NCBI RefSeq assembly: GCF_019457915.1
Contig: NZ_JAHZSS010000013.1
Location: 50,768 to 114,767, forward strand
Source: Neiella holothuriorum
Lineage (GTDB): Bacteria; Pseudomonadota; Gammaproteobacteria; Enterobacterales; Neiellaceae
Direction of reading: 5' to 3'
Length of the DNA: 64,000 nucleotides
Below, one piece after another: positions 7,269 to 17,007 of the stretch (positions within the stretch are counted from its first letter, which is position 1; each line of letters starts with the position of its first letter). A program made the translations under genes and the position numbers. The notes below the pieces were generated by a model. The model saw only the letters and a program-made list of their open reading frames with translations, had not been told where the DNA came from and searched no databases.

Positions 7269-8624
7269 TTAAGATGGTTTCTCCATCCCATACTTATCCA
7301 TCAATGAATAGAGCGTTGGCCTTGTAACACCCAACAGCTCTGCGGTCTTCGACATATTCCCGTCAGCCATAGTCAAAGCCCGATTTATAGCGTGTTTTTC
7401 TGCTGCTTCTCGAACCTGCTTTAGGTTAAGTGGCATTTGCCTTAGGGATGACTCTTCTGTCGCGGGCATTAACATCAGATCTAAATCTGAAATTTGCTTG
7501 CCTTCGGCCATGATGACAGCGGATTTAATTTTATTTTGAAGCTCGCGAATATTCCCCGGCCAATTATGGGCCATAAGCGCTGCCCTTGCTTCCTCAGTAA
7601 AGCCTGTCAGTTTGCGGCCAAATTGTTGTGCGAAGCTTTGTAAAAATGCTCGGGATAACAGCAAGATGTCTTCACCGCGTTCACGCAACGGCGGGATGTT
7701 AATAGTCACTTCACTAATACGGTAAAACAAGTCTTCTCGGAAGCTCTTTTCTGACACCATACCTTGCAAGTTTTGATGGGTTGCGCAAACAACTTTTACA
7801 TCAACTGCGATCTCTTGGCGGCCACCTAATCGCTCAATAATTTTTTCCTGTAAAAAGCGCAAGATTTTGGCTTGTAGTGGGTATGGCATATCACCGATTT
7901 CATCGAGGAATAACGTACCGCCATGAGCGCATTCAATTTTGCCTTTGGTCTGCTTATGGGCGCCAGTAAACGCGCCTCGTTCAAAACCAAATAACTCGCT
8001 CTCGAGTAGAGTTTCAGGAATAGATGCGCAGTTAATCGCGATGAATGGTTTGCCGGCACGCGGGCCGCGTTCATGGATTGCGCGAGCTAGTACTTCCTTA
8101 CCTGTGCCGCTTTCTCCTAAAAGGAGTGTAGTGATTTCGGTAGGGGCAATGCGATCAACCATCCGGCTGACTTGTTGGACTTGCGGGCTGTTGCCAATAA
8201 AGCCATTGTCGTCAAGCGAGGACTGTTTGAGGCGATCATTTTCATGTTCGATATTGGCTACAAAAAAAGCTCTGGAAACAATAATATCTAGGGTGTCGGC
8301 ATCGATTGGTTTTTGATAGAAGTCGTGCGCGCCCATGGCGATGGCTTTCAATGCATTGTCTTTATCATCGTTACCAGTGATCACCACCACTTTGGTTTTA
8401 GGCGCAAGCTCTAATATTTGTTGCAGCGCAGCCAACCCTTCGCTCGCATTTGCTTCATCAGGTGGCAGCCCTAAATCAAGTGTTACAACTTTGGGCTCGT
8501 AGCGACGCAACGCGGCAATGGCTGATTCGCGATCGCCAGCGGTGATCACTTCATGATCGGTAAAGGTCCACTTCAGCTGTTTCTGTATGCCTAGGTCATC
8601 TTCAATTACAAGCAGAGTTTCCAT
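7269..8624 (-). CDS. prsR: PEP-CTERM-box response regulator, sigma-54 activator
   Basis: A 451-aa NtrC-type regulator. The receiver domain (about 1-120) has the acidic pocket E8-D9-D10 and the phospho-acceptor D50. The AAA+ domain has Walker A GESGTGKE (170-177), the sigma-54 contact loop GAFTGA (217-222) and Walker B FLDE (D241-E242). A Fis-type helix-turn-helix ends the protein (about 425-448, KTAELLGVTRPTLY). It receives phosphate from PrsK, encoded 49 bases upstream, and opens RpoN promoters of EPS and PEP-CTERM-type genes. The candidate RpoN promoter at 7113-7129 is a probable target. Confidence 0.9.
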   Translation of the reverse strand: METLLVIEDDLGIQKQLKWTFTDHEVITAGDRESAIAALRRYEPKVVTLDLGLPPDEANASEGLAALQQILELAPKTKVVVITGNDDKDNALKAIAMGAHDFYQKPIDADTLDIIVSRAFFVANIEHENDRLKQSSLDDNGFIGNSPQVQQVSRMVDRIAPTEITTLLLGESGTGKEVLARAIHERGPRAGKPFIAINCASIPETLLESELFGFERGAFTGAHKQTKGKIECAHGGTLFLDEIGDMPYPLQAKILRFLQEKIIERLGGRQEIAVDVKVVCATHQNLQGMVSEKSFREDLFYRISEVTINIPPLRERGEDILLLSRAFLQSFAQQFGRKLTGFTEEARAALMAHNWPGNIRELQNKIKSAVIMAEGKQISDLDLMLMPATEESSLRQMPLNLKQVREAAEKHAINRALTMADGNMSKTAELLGVTRPTLYSLMDKYGMEKPS

Positions 8625-8673
8625 TAGCTTTTATCATTTCCTTATCGAATTCGAATCATTATGCTTAGATTGC

Positions 8674-10701
8674 TCAAGCCTGTATAGGGAGTACCATGGC
8701 AAACTCTGAGCCATGATCAACTTCACTGGTAACAATGAGTTGTCCTCCCAGTTGCTCGACAAATTTTTTCGCATCGTAGGCGCCAATCCCCATGCCGGCA
8801 TTTCCTTTCGTGGTATCAAAAGGTTTAAACAGACGATTGTTGATGAATTCTTTGGTCATCCCCTGGCCTGTATCACGGATGCGAACAATTGCTTGTTGTT
8901 CGGTTTGTTTAAGGCTGACGGTGACCGAGCCATTGTTGCCGGTCGCATCCTGAGCATTTTGGATTAAGTGACTTAACACATTCTCAAAACGATCTTGATT
9001 TGCCTTGAACTGAATATTCGTCACTTGGGTGTCGAAGGTCGGCACTGGGAAGCTAGCTGAGCGAGTGGTCACGACTTGTAAAATAGACGCCGCCAAATCA
9101 AATCGGCGGTCTTGTTCGCCTTCAGCGCGCTTCTGGCGCAGTTGGGTGAGTACCTTATTCAAGCGCGTGCTCGCCGCGGCGACAGTTTCAAACGCATCGT
9201 CAACAAACTCTGGGTTGTGTTTGTGCTTCTCGGCATTACGAGTCAGCAGTTGAAGTTGCGCCAAAATGTTTTTCAGATCATGAACCAAGAATGCCGACAT
9301 TCGATTGAAGGTATCAAACTGCTGGCTTTCTGACAGCGCCTGATTGGCTTGATGCAATTTCAGATGAACACTTAATTGGCGTGCAATCACCCGCATTAAA
9401 TCGCGATCTTCCCAGTTAAATGAATCCGCGTTTTTGGGCATAGAAAGCAAGCATACAGCATTTAGTTCTGAACCCGCGCCAATGGGAATGATGAGTTGGT
9501 AGCAACTCAATGGGCGTCGATCTTCAAGCGCAATTTCGAAAGGCAGTTTGGCTTCTGGCATGGCAATCTCTTGCGCATCTAAAACCCAGTCATGTTCTAT
9601 GACGTGGCCGGCCAGTTTGGAGAGCATAAATACAGCTTCCGATTCATCGTGTTTTCCTACTTGAGCCACTGTTTCGTAACCACTTGGGGTTTTGATGGCT
9701 AACAAGGCTGATTCGCTACCAAATGGCTTTACTAAGGCTTGCAAGGCAATCTTATGAGGTGACGACAAGTTATCCTCAAAGACTTCGGCAAAGCGCATCC
9801 ATTCATCACGATATTCATATTTGTTGGCGAAGAAGTGCTTGGCAATAAGAACCTTAACGCGGCGCCGTAAACCGTCTGACAGAAACAGTGCGGCGAGCAA
9901 CAAGCCGCCCAAGGCAAAAAATAGGATTTGCGCAATTCCGCCCCAGTTGCCGCCCATATAACGAATGTAGTAACCGGCAAGAGACATCAATAACAGGTAA
10001 CTACCAGCCACCAGCAATAACGTACTGTGGAAGATCACTTCGCGAGAAACAAATACGCGCGTTGACCAATCCGGCGCACGCCTTGCGGTAAGCAGAATTA
10101 ATGGTGCTGCTGCTGTGAATAGCCAACCACGGACATTCCAGAACTCGATGGTGATGACACTTGTCAGCACGGCATTGGAGAAGAAAACAAAATCAAACAC
10201 ATAAACCATTGCCAAGCCAAGACACATGGTTTTAATTGCCCAGCGCTTTTCTGGCAATGTTTGGCGATAAAGTTGCTCTAATAGCCAAAGTGCGACAACG
10301 GGTTGCGCTAAATGAAGGATTAACAAGTGTTTGTTTGTAAGCCTGGCTATTTGTGGATGAATCAATTCACCAACGGCGGTCAGCAATATAAGGGCACTAA
10401 TGGCAAGCCGAGATGGCGATAGAAAGAGGCCGCGCCACTGGTTGGTATCAGCAAGAGCGGCGGCTAACAGCATTAACCAAGCACCATTTCTTACACTGTT
10501 GAGGCTTTGCACCAGCGGCATACCAAAGCCTACATATTGCTGCGCTGCAGCGATAACTCCCCATACGGCTGTGATTGCGGTTGCTATCAATAAGCAACTT
10601 CTAGGTAACGAGCGCTGCTGCGTCGTTAAGATCAGTAAAAATAAAAATAAGAACGCGGCGCCCGCTAAGCCATAACCCCATACGCCCACTACTTGTGTCA
10701 T
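8674..10701 (-). CDS. prsK: PEP-CTERM system histidine kinase
   Basis: A 675-aa membrane sensor kinase. The first 300 residues contain about nine to ten hydrophobic helices with no sizeable periplasmic loop. A GAF-like region follows, then the phospho-acceptor segment FLVHDLKN and an ATPase domain with N box (IQNAQDAT), G1 (DTGQGM) and a glycine-rich G2 (GNAGMGIGAYDAKK). This matches PrsK, the partner of PrsR in exosortase-type EPS bacteria. The start overlaps the RND permease stop by one base (TAATG), so kinase and efflux genes are translationally coupled, which is unusual. Confidence 0.88.
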   Translation of the reverse strand: MTQVVGVWGYGLAGAAFLFLFLLILTTQQRSLPRSCLLIATAITAVWGVIAAAQQYVGFGMPLVQSLNSVRNGAWLMLLAAALADTNQWRGLFLSPSRLAISALILLTAVGELIHPQIARLTNKHLLILHLAQPVVALWLLEQLYRQTLPEKRWAIKTMCLGLAMVYVFDFVFFSNAVLTSVITIEFWNVRGWLFTAAAPLILLTARRAPDWSTRVFVSREVIFHSTLLLVAGSYLLLMSLAGYYIRYMGGNWGGIAQILFFALGGLLLAALFLSDGLRRRVKVLIAKHFFANKYEYRDEWMRFAEVFEDNLSSPHKIALQALVKPFGSESALLAIKTPSGYETVAQVGKHDESEAVFMLSKLAGHVIEHDWVLDAQEIAMPEAKLPFEIALEDRRPLSCYQLIIPIGAGSELNAVCLLSMPKNADSFNWEDRDLMRVIARQLSVHLKLHQANQALSESQQFDTFNRMSAFLVHDLKNILAQLQLLTRNAEKHKHNPEFVDDAFETVAAASTRLNKVLTQLRQKRAEGEQDRRFDLAASILQVVTTRSASFPVPTFDTQVTNIQFKANQDRFENVLSHLIQNAQDATGNNGSVTVSLKQTEQQAIVRIRDTGQGMTKEFINNRLFKPFDTTKGNAGMGIGAYDAKKFVEQLGGQLIVTSEVDHGSEFAMVLPIQA

Positions 10702-13700
10702 TAAACGGTACTTCCTTTGACTGCTTTTCCTTTAATAACCAGATACGCCAAAATCGGCACCACAATTAAGCTTGAAATGGTCGATACAGACAGCCCGCTA
10801 ATAATGACCCAGCCAAGCGGCGCCCATAGTTTGCCGCCAAATAGCGTCAAGGGTAATAAGCCAACGATAGTGGTTAACGTTGTTAAAGTTATTGGCGTTA
10901 ATCGAGTCGCGCTGGCAGCTACAACAGCCTGCTCTGCAGGCATGTTTTGGCGGCGATTGTAGTTGACGGTGTCAACCAGAATGATGGCGTTGTTGACGAC
11001 GATTCCAAATAAGCTGATTAAGCCGACAAACGCCATCATCGAGAAACTGTACCCGGTAAGCAATAAGCCTGCGATTGCGCCTGCTACCGCAAATGGAATC
11101 GAAGCGAAAATGACCACAGGCTGAATAATGCTGCGGAATTGGAACACCAGCAGGGCAAAAATACCTAAGCCGGCTATCAGCATGATGTGACTCAAGCCAG
11201 CAAAGTTTTCACTACGAGATTCCTCCTCGCCGCCGACTTCATAATGCACACCTGCAGGCATTGCGTAATTATCCAAATAGGCAATAGCTTGAGCGGTAAG
11301 TGCCGCGACACTATGGCCAGCGGCCACGTCACCCGAGACCTTACTGTTTCGCAATTTTTGGTAGTGGAAAAATTCCGGATGACCATTGCTGAGCTGCGGT
11401 TGAACAAACTGATTGAGCGGAATTAAGTTGCCCTCGTTGCTAGCAACGTCGATTTGCGCTATCTCGGAAAATGATGGCGAAAAGCCTTTGACTTGAACGG
11501 GGTACGAGTCGCCTTTGTCATCTTTTAAGGTGCCCACATCGCGGCCGGTCAATACCGTTTTCAGGGTTTGATCAAAGGTGGCAACATCAACACCGGTCAA
11601 TGCCAATGTGTCGAATTGGATGTTCAAATCCAGCTCTACTTGCGGTTCACCGATGCTATTACGAACGTTGACGACGCCCTCGGTGGTTCTGAGCATGTGC
11701 GCTAAGTCTCTGGACACTTGCTGGACATCGTCAATTTCATTACCCACGATGCGAATGGTGATTGGCGGATCGGTTACGGGCCCTTGTTGAAATTCTTTGA
11801 CTGTAATTTCCGCTTCAGAATATTGCGCAAAATGTTGTCGCCACTCCGTCAGTAGTTCAGCAACACCGTCGGCATCGTAATGTTCAAGTAGGACCAGAAT
11901 TTGGGCGTAGTTTGACTGCCCTCGGCGAGGGATTTCGTTGTAGTAAATGCGTGGATTGGCATTTCCGATGTTGAGGGCGACTGACTTAACCGCTTTGTTT
12001 TGAGCGACAAAGTCTGCGACATCTTGAGTGATGGCATTAGTTTCATGCAGCGCGGTGTTCGGCGGCGCTTGAACATCGACAAGTACCATCGGCTTTTCCG
12101 CTTTTGGAAAAAGCGCTAAACCAACCCGCGGGAACAAACTCATTCCGCCGGCCATTACCAATATCGCAACAATCATGGTGGGTGTTTTGTGCTTGAGTGT
12201 GCTGTGCAGTAACGAGCTGTAAGTGCCCATAGCAAAATGGTTGATTGGCCTTTGCAGCGACCATTTTGGCTCGGCTGATTTGGCCATTAATTTGCTGGCC
12301 ATCAAGGGGGTTAACGTTAGTGACAGTAATAACGAAACGACTAAAACCAAGCTCACAGTGACGGGCATGGAGCGCATGAAATCGCCACTTGAGCTTTCCA
12401 GCAGCAACATGGGTAAAAACGCAAATACAGTGGTAAAGGTGCCAATGGCACTTGCCATACCCACCCGACTGGCGCCTTCTTTGGCGGCTTCTAAAGTGGA
12501 TAAACCTTGTCCGGCTGTTCGGTGGACACTTTCGGTTACCACAATGGCGTCATCGACCAACAAACCGAGCGCAATAATGAGCCCAACAATGGACATTTGC
12601 TCTAAGCCAAAACCTGACATGTCCAGCAAGCCGATGGCGATGGCAAATGACAATGGTACGGTGACTGTAATTAATAGTGACGGCCGTGCGCCAAGGAACA
12701 GTAGCGATAGAACTGCCACTAGCACCAAACCTTGGGCAAGGTTGACGAAAAAGCCATTGACCCGCTGTTCAACACTCTCTGACTGGTTAAAAATCAGTTC
12801 TACTTGAATGTTTTGATCTTGGTAGCTGGATTTAAACTGATCGACTTCAGCCAGTAGAGTGTCGGTTAATTCGAAAATGTTCCCGCCTGCGGCTTGTTCA
12901 ACCGTCACAAACACCACAGGTTTCCCTTCGAAGTAAGCTAAATAGGTTGGCTCATCGGAGGCATAATCAACATGGGCGACATCTGATATTTTGATGGGCG
13001 AGTGCTCACCTTTAAACACGATGCTGTTGCGCACTTCTTCTAGGTTTTGATAGTTACCGCTAGCGTTTACGTTAAAGCGTCGCTCGCTGGCATCAACAAA
13101 GCCTGGTGTTAAGTTATCTGCGCGTGAAGCCAACGCTTCTGATACCTGATTAATACTCAGGCCGTATTGCTTTAATCGCTCAGGCAGTACCGCTACTTCA
13201 ACAATTTGATCTGGTAAGCCCCAGCGCTCAGATTTTTGTACTTGCGGGTGGCGAGACAGCATTTTTTGCAACTGCTCAGAAGCAACCGAAACCGACTTGT
13301 AGTCCATCGGTTCGCTCCATACTGCAAATTGCAAAATGTTGACGCTGGTGGGTGAGCCTTTTTCGATGAAGAATGCGGCTTCTTGTGGCAAGTCGTTACG
13401 AATATTGGCCAATGCCAAGCGAATATCATCGTATCCTTCGTCCGGATCGGTGCCATACAAAAAGGTCACTTCGATGCGCGCACCACCATTAAAAATGGTG
13501 GTGTCGATCTTTTTAATATCTTCTAAATCTGCAACCACTTGCTCAATGGGATCCACCACTAAGGTTTCAACATCAAGCGGTGTGGCGCCGGGGTAGACGG
13601 CTTCAACTAGGGTGATGGGAAGGTCAAATTGCGGATCTTCCGAGCGGGGCATGGTCAGGTACGAAATGACACCCAGAGCCAGGGCTAACACAATGACGAT

Positions 13701-13745
13701 GATTGAAAACTGCGAATGGCGCAGCGCTGCATTTGGTAACCACAT
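10701..13745 (-). CDS. RND efflux transporter permease
   Basis: A 1014-aa inner-membrane proton-driven exporter of the AcrB/HAE-1 superfamily, near the usual length. The first helix begins at about residue 15. The proton-relay pair is in TM4 (GLLVDDAIVV), and a matching motif (FGIVVNNAIILVD) is in the second half. The two large periplasmic porter loops are present. It starts 3 bases after the MFP stop and overlaps prsK by one base. No outer-membrane TolC-type gene is present in the window. The substrate is unknown; linkage to PrsK raises the possibility of envelope or EPS-related export. Confidence 0.9.
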   Translation of the reverse strand: MWLPNAALRHSQFSIIVIVLALALGVISYLTMPRSEDPQFDLPITLVEAVYPGATPLDVETLVVDPIEQVVADLEDIKKIDTTIFNGGARIEVTFLYGTDPDEGYDDIRLALANIRNDLPQEAAFFIEKGSPTSVNILQFAVWSEPMDYKSVSVASEQLQKMLSRHPQVQKSERWGLPDQIVEVAVLPERLKQYGLSINQVSEALASRADNLTPGFVDASERRFNVNASGNYQNLEEVRNSIVFKGEHSPIKISDVAHVDYASDEPTYLAYFEGKPVVFVTVEQAAGGNIFELTDTLLAEVDQFKSSYQDQNIQVELIFNQSESVEQRVNGFFVNLAQGLVLVAVLSLLFLGARPSLLITVTVPLSFAIAIGLLDMSGFGLEQMSIVGLIIALGLLVDDAIVVTESVHRTAGQGLSTLEAAKEGASRVGMASAIGTFTTVFAFLPMLLLESSSGDFMRSMPVTVSLVLVVSLLLSLTLTPLMASKLMAKSAEPKWSLQRPINHFAMGTYSSLLHSTLKHKTPTMIVAILVMAGGMSLFPRVGLALFPKAEKPMVLVDVQAPPNTALHETNAITQDVADFVAQNKAVKSVALNIGNANPRIYYNEIPRRGQSNYAQILVLLEHYDADGVAELLTEWRQHFAQYSEAEITVKEFQQGPVTDPPITIRIVGNEIDDVQQVSRDLAHMLRTTEGVVNVRNSIGEPQVELDLNIQFDTLALTGVDVATFDQTLKTVLTGRDVGTLKDDKGDSYPVQVKGFSPSFSEIAQIDVASNEGNLIPLNQFVQPQLSNGHPEFFHYQKLRNSKVSGDVAAGHSVAALTAQAIAYLDNYAMPAGVHYEVGGEEESRSENFAGLSHIMLIAGLGIFALLVFQFRSIIQPVVIFASIPFAVAGAIAGLLLTGYSFSMMAFVGLISLFGIVVNNAIILVDTVNYNRRQNMPAEQAVVAASATRLTPITLTTLTTIVGLLPLTLFGGKLWAPLGWVIISGLSVSTISSLIVVPILAYLVIKGKAVKGSTV

Positions 13746-13748
13746 GCG

Positions 13749-14771
13749 CTACTGCTCCAATTGGTTCAGTAGCCTGTTCCAGCCACGCGTCACTATATTA
13801 ATTGACGTTCCTTGTGCTGGCACATATATAAACTGCTGATCCATATGCAGAATATCAAACTGCTTGAGTTGGTATTGATCGCCATTTGCAATCACGAAAC
13901 TTGCTTGGCCGTTAGTGATCCCGGCGAGTGCAATCATCGGGATGCGAAAGCTCTTGAGGCTGCTCTCTACGCCTATGTCGACGGTGACCCATTGTCCTGG
14001 CAGCGCTTTGTGAGCGCCGAGGTCGGCGGCGAGCTCGAGTTCGTACAAGCCAGTTTGAGCATCGGCAACCGCACTAATAGCAATGATGTGCGCATTAAAT
14101 GTTTTCAGGTCGGGTAGGGTGACAACGGCTGGCATTTTGCGTTGAACATGAGCAATTTCATGCTGGGTCAGGTTTAGCCGAATGATCAGGTTTTTAGGAT
14201 CAACCGACGCAATGGCGAACACTGGCGCCCCGGAAGAAACCTGTTCGCCCGGTTGTACCAAGCGTTCGACCACCACGCCATCAAAAGGCACCACGATTTG
14301 AGCTTTATCCAAATCGTATTCAATACGATTTAACTCGCTTTTAGTTTGCACTGCCGTGGTTTGTGCTTGCTCCAAGTAGTCCTCGGATACGGTTTTTTCA
14401 CGGTAAAGTTTTTCTGCGCGGACTAAGTCCTGATCGGCTTTTTCGTTACTTGCTAATGCACTGGCTTTGGCGGCCAGTAAGTCGGTCATCTCAATAATCG
14501 CCACGGAGTCGCCGGCATAAACGCGCTGCCCTGCATCGGCATATAACACATCAACAAAACCTGAGGTCTTGAACGACAAGTTAGTGACATAGCGAAAGTC
14601 GATGCGGCCGGTGCGGCTAATTTCAATATGAAAAGGCTCGGCACTAAATTGCTGGTTTTGAGTAGGCATGTTGTCAGCAAACGCTGGTGTGTTAATGACG
14701 AGGATGCTGGCAAACAGCGCAAATCTGGTAATTAGCTTCGTAAGCTTCATGCTGTTTGATTTTACAAACAC
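13749..14771 (-). CDS. RND membrane fusion protein
   Basis: A 340-aa periplasmic adaptor for the RND permease downstream. It has a cleavable-looking signal peptide (hydrophobic core FALFASILVINTPAFA), a lipoyl-like half-motif (SGFVDVLYADAGQRVYAGD), a short alpha-hairpin and a second lipoyl half (VPFDGVVVERLVQPGEQV). I kept the GTG start at 14771 because GGAAGG lies 6 bases before it. An internal ATG at 14750 would give a shorter signal peptide but has no clear ribosome site. It is first gene of the MFP-permease-prsK-prsR operon and is divergent from murB. Confidence 0.85.
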   Translation of the reverse strand: MFVKSNSMKLTKLITRFALFASILVINTPAFADNMPTQNQQFSAEPFHIEISRTGRIDFRYVTNLSFKTSGFVDVLYADAGQRVYAGDSVAIIEMTDLLAAKASALASNEKADQDLVRAEKLYREKTVSEDYLEQAQTTAVQTKSELNRIEYDLDKAQIVVPFDGVVVERLVQPGEQVSSGAPVFAIASVDPKNLIIRLNLTQHEIAHVQRKMPAVVTLPDLKTFNAHIIAISAVADAQTGLYELELAADLGAHKALPGQWVTVDIGVESSLKSFRIPMIALAGITNGQASFVIANGDQYQLKQFDILHMDQQFIYVPAQGTSINIVTRGWNRLLNQLEQ

Positions 14772-14927
14772 GTGCGACCTTCCCGAGTCCGTTGGTAACT
14801 AATCTAATGAGTTTATACTAATACGCAGTCGCCAGATATTTTTGCGGCGAGCGCTTTGAGTGATGGTTCACAAATGCAAACATAACGTTAATTGATTGAA
14901 AGTGTAAGGCGTTTTTCTCGGCCGATT

Positions 14928-14957
14928 TTTAACTATGGCTGCCAATCTAGGTATAAT
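14928..14957 (+). promoter_or_regulatory. promoter of murB-birA-coaX
   Basis: A perfect TATAAT (14952-14957) with a weak -35 TTTAAC (14928-14933), 18-base spacer. Transcription would start near 14964, on the first ATG of murB, which argues that translation begins a little further in. Confidence 0.55.
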
Positions 14958-14963
14958 GCGCGC

Positions 14964-16031
14964 ATGTTAAATGGGAGCTTGGTTACTTTGTCTGTGCTTG
15001 ATCCGATCGTTTTAGACGACTATCACACCTTTACTTTACCGCAAACGGCTACGCAACTCATTATTGTGGATGCGTTGGACGAGTTGCCGCTGCTGCGTCA
15101 GCGCCTAGATTGTCAGCCCTATTGGTTGGGCGAAGGGGCCAACACCATTTTTGTTGAACCGATCAAGCGACCAATTGTTAAGCTCTCCGCCAATCAAGTG
15201 GTGCTGTCGGCGCAAGATGACGCTGTTTATTGTCACGCTGAAGCGGGTAAAGATTGGCATCAGTTAGTGGTTGAGTTAGCCGAGCAGGGCGTGGGCGGGC
15301 TCGAAAATCTTGCACTTATTCCCGGCTCCGTTGGCGCTGCCCCTGTGCAAAATATTGGTGCGTACGGAGTTGAGTTAGCCGACTTCTGTGATTATGTGGA
15401 TGTCTTTGATTGGCGCTCCGGCGAAAGCCGTCGCTTGACTGCCGCCGATTGCCAGTTTGATTATCGCCACTCTATTTTCAAAACACCGCAAGCTGCGAGC
15501 TGGTTGATTACTGCCGTTGGTTTTCAATTACCACGAAACTGGCAGCCAAAGCTGACTTATCAGGGGTTAGATGAACTGGCCGTCAATGACGGGCTAACGC
15601 CATTGAATGTTGTGCAGCGGGTGACTGAGATCCGCGAACAAAAGCTACCGGACCCCAAAAAAATAGGGAATGCGGGCAGCTTTTTTAAAAACCCAACACT
15701 TCCCAGTGCGCAAGCCAAAGCACTGCAAGCTCAATATCCTGCGATGCCGTCGTTTGATGTTGCTGGCGGAATAAAAATACCCGCGGCGTGGTTGATTGAT
15801 CAATTGGGCTGGAAGGGGAAAGGCGTGGGTGGTGCTTATGTGCATCATCATCAGGCATTAGTACTAACCAATCGTGGCCATGCTACTGCCGAAGACGTCA
15901 TTAATTTAGCGCGCCAAATCAAACAGCAAGTGTTGGCTGAGTACGGCATTGAATTAACGCCGGAAGTTCGCTTCTTAGGCGCGCAGGCGGAATTAACATT
16001 GGAGCAGGCTTATGCGAAAACCTGCCTTTGA
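14964..16031 (+). CDS. murB: UDP-N-acetylenolpyruvoylglucosamine reductase
   Basis: A cytoplasmic FAD enzyme that reduces UDP-GlcNAc-enolpyruvate to UDP-MurNAc for peptidoglycan. The FAD-binding region has WLGEGANTIFVE and ENLALIPGSVGAAPVQNIGAYG. The catalytic serine segment is NAGSFFKNP, and a C-terminal acidic region (ELTPEVRFLG) carries the proton-donor Glu. It is a type I enzyme of about normal length. The open frame reaches back to a TTG at 14892, but that lies upstream of the promoter. ATG 14964 or TTG 14988 (GGGAG 10 bases upstream, 347 aa) are the realistic starts. It overlaps birA by 20 bases. Confidence 0.93.
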   Translation: MLNGSLVTLSVLDPIVLDDYHTFTLPQTATQLIIVDALDELPLLRQRLDCQPYWLGEGANTIFVEPIKRPIVKLSANQVVLSAQDDAVYCHAEAGKDWHQLVVELAEQGVGGLENLALIPGSVGAAPVQNIGAYGVELADFCDYVDVFDWRSGESRRLTAADCQFDYRHSIFKTPQAASWLITAVGFQLPRNWQPKLTYQGLDELAVNDGLTPLNVVQRVTEIREQKLPDPKKIGNAGSFFKNPTLPSAQAKALQAQYPAMPSFDVAGGIKIPAAWLIDQLGWKGKGVGGAYVHHHQALVLTNRGHATAEDVINLARQIKQQVLAEYGIELTPEVRFLGAQAELTLEQAYAKTCL

Positions 16032-17007
16032 AAGTAAGCGCGATATATTGTCTACGCTGAGCGCTAATGCCTTTGTGTCTGGCACCGAACTTGCCGACCA
16101 ATTTGCCATTAGTCGAGCAGCCATTGCTCGTCATGTTTCCGAGTTGCAAGCACTTGGCGTCGATATCTTTGCAGTAAAAGGGAAAGGCTATCGGCTCGCA
16201 CAAACACTTGATTTGATTGACCCCGAATTACTAAAGCAGCGGTTAACACCGCGAATATCGGCTGATGCAGAGTTACATGTGTTACCTCTCGTTGATTCCA
16301 CCAATCAATTTTGGCTCAACAAGAAAGATCAAAACGTAGCGAGCGGTAGTGCCTGTTGGGCCGAATGCCAAAGCGCAGGAAGAGGAAGGCGAGGGCGGAG
16401 TTGGCAATCGCCCTTTGGTGCCGCTTTATATTGCTCGGTGTGGTGGCAATCACAATGCAACCTATCAGAGCTAATGGGATTGAGCGTTGCCGTTGGTTTA
16501 GCTATGACGCGTTGGCTTCAACAGATGGGCGTGCCGGCCCAAGTGAAATGGCCGAATGACATTTATATCGATAATAAAAAGGTGGCCGGCATTCTCGTCG
16601 AGCTTGAAAGTCGCAGCGATGGTTGTGGCTCAGCCGTGGTTGGTGTTGGTTTAAATGTCAATTTACCCAAGCAGGCGAGTGACCAAATTGATCAACCTTG
16701 GACTGATTTGAGTCAATGGCTGAAGCCAGTGCCGCCTCGAACAAATTTAGCGGCGGGGTTATATCAAGCCATTGTTGATTGTTTGGAGGCATTTGAACGT
16801 GGCGGTTTACAGCATTGCTTAACGGATTGGTCTCGTTACGATGTTTATCACGATCAAGCCGTGTGCTTAGTGATGGGAGCTCATCAAATCCAAGGTGTCT
16901 GCCGCGGCGTTGATGGCCAAGGCGCTTTGTTAGTTGAAACCCAAGACGGATTACGCAGTTTTTTCGGCGGCGAATTATCCCTAAGGCAAGCAAATGTTGC
17001 TGATTGA
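16012..17007 (+). CDS. birA: bifunctional biotin-protein ligase / biotin operon repressor
   Basis: A 331-aa BirA. The N-terminal winged helix (GTELADQFAISRAAIARHV, DIFAVKGKGYRL) marks the repressor form, so it can regulate biotin genes as well as charge acetyl-CoA carboxylase carrier protein. The catalytic domain has the biotinyl-AMP loop GRGRRGRSW, then KWPNDIYIDNKKVAGILVE, and a C-terminal SH3-like domain. It overlaps murB by 20 bases and coaX by 14, so all three are coupled. Confidence 0.95.
   Translation: MRKPAFESKRDILSTLSANAFVSGTELADQFAISRAAIARHVSELQALGVDIFAVKGKGYRLAQTLDLIDPELLKQRLTPRISADAELHVLPLVDSTNQFWLNKKDQNVASGSACWAECQSAGRGRRGRSWQSPFGAALYCSVWWQSQCNLSELMGLSVAVGLAMTRWLQQMGVPAQVKWPNDIYIDNKKVAGILVELESRSDGCGSAVVGVGLNVNLPKQASDQIDQPWTDLSQWLKPVPPRTNLAAGLYQAIVDCLEAFERGGLQHCLTDWSRYDVYHDQAVCLVMGAHQIQGVCRGVDGQGALLVETQDGLRSFFGGELSLRQANVAD

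Noticed and set aside
12223..12807. A 194-codon plus-strand ORF opposite the RND permease
   Set aside because: It is the antisense of a well-conserved permease frame, has no ribosome site or recognisable protein features, and reflects the codon use of the real gene.
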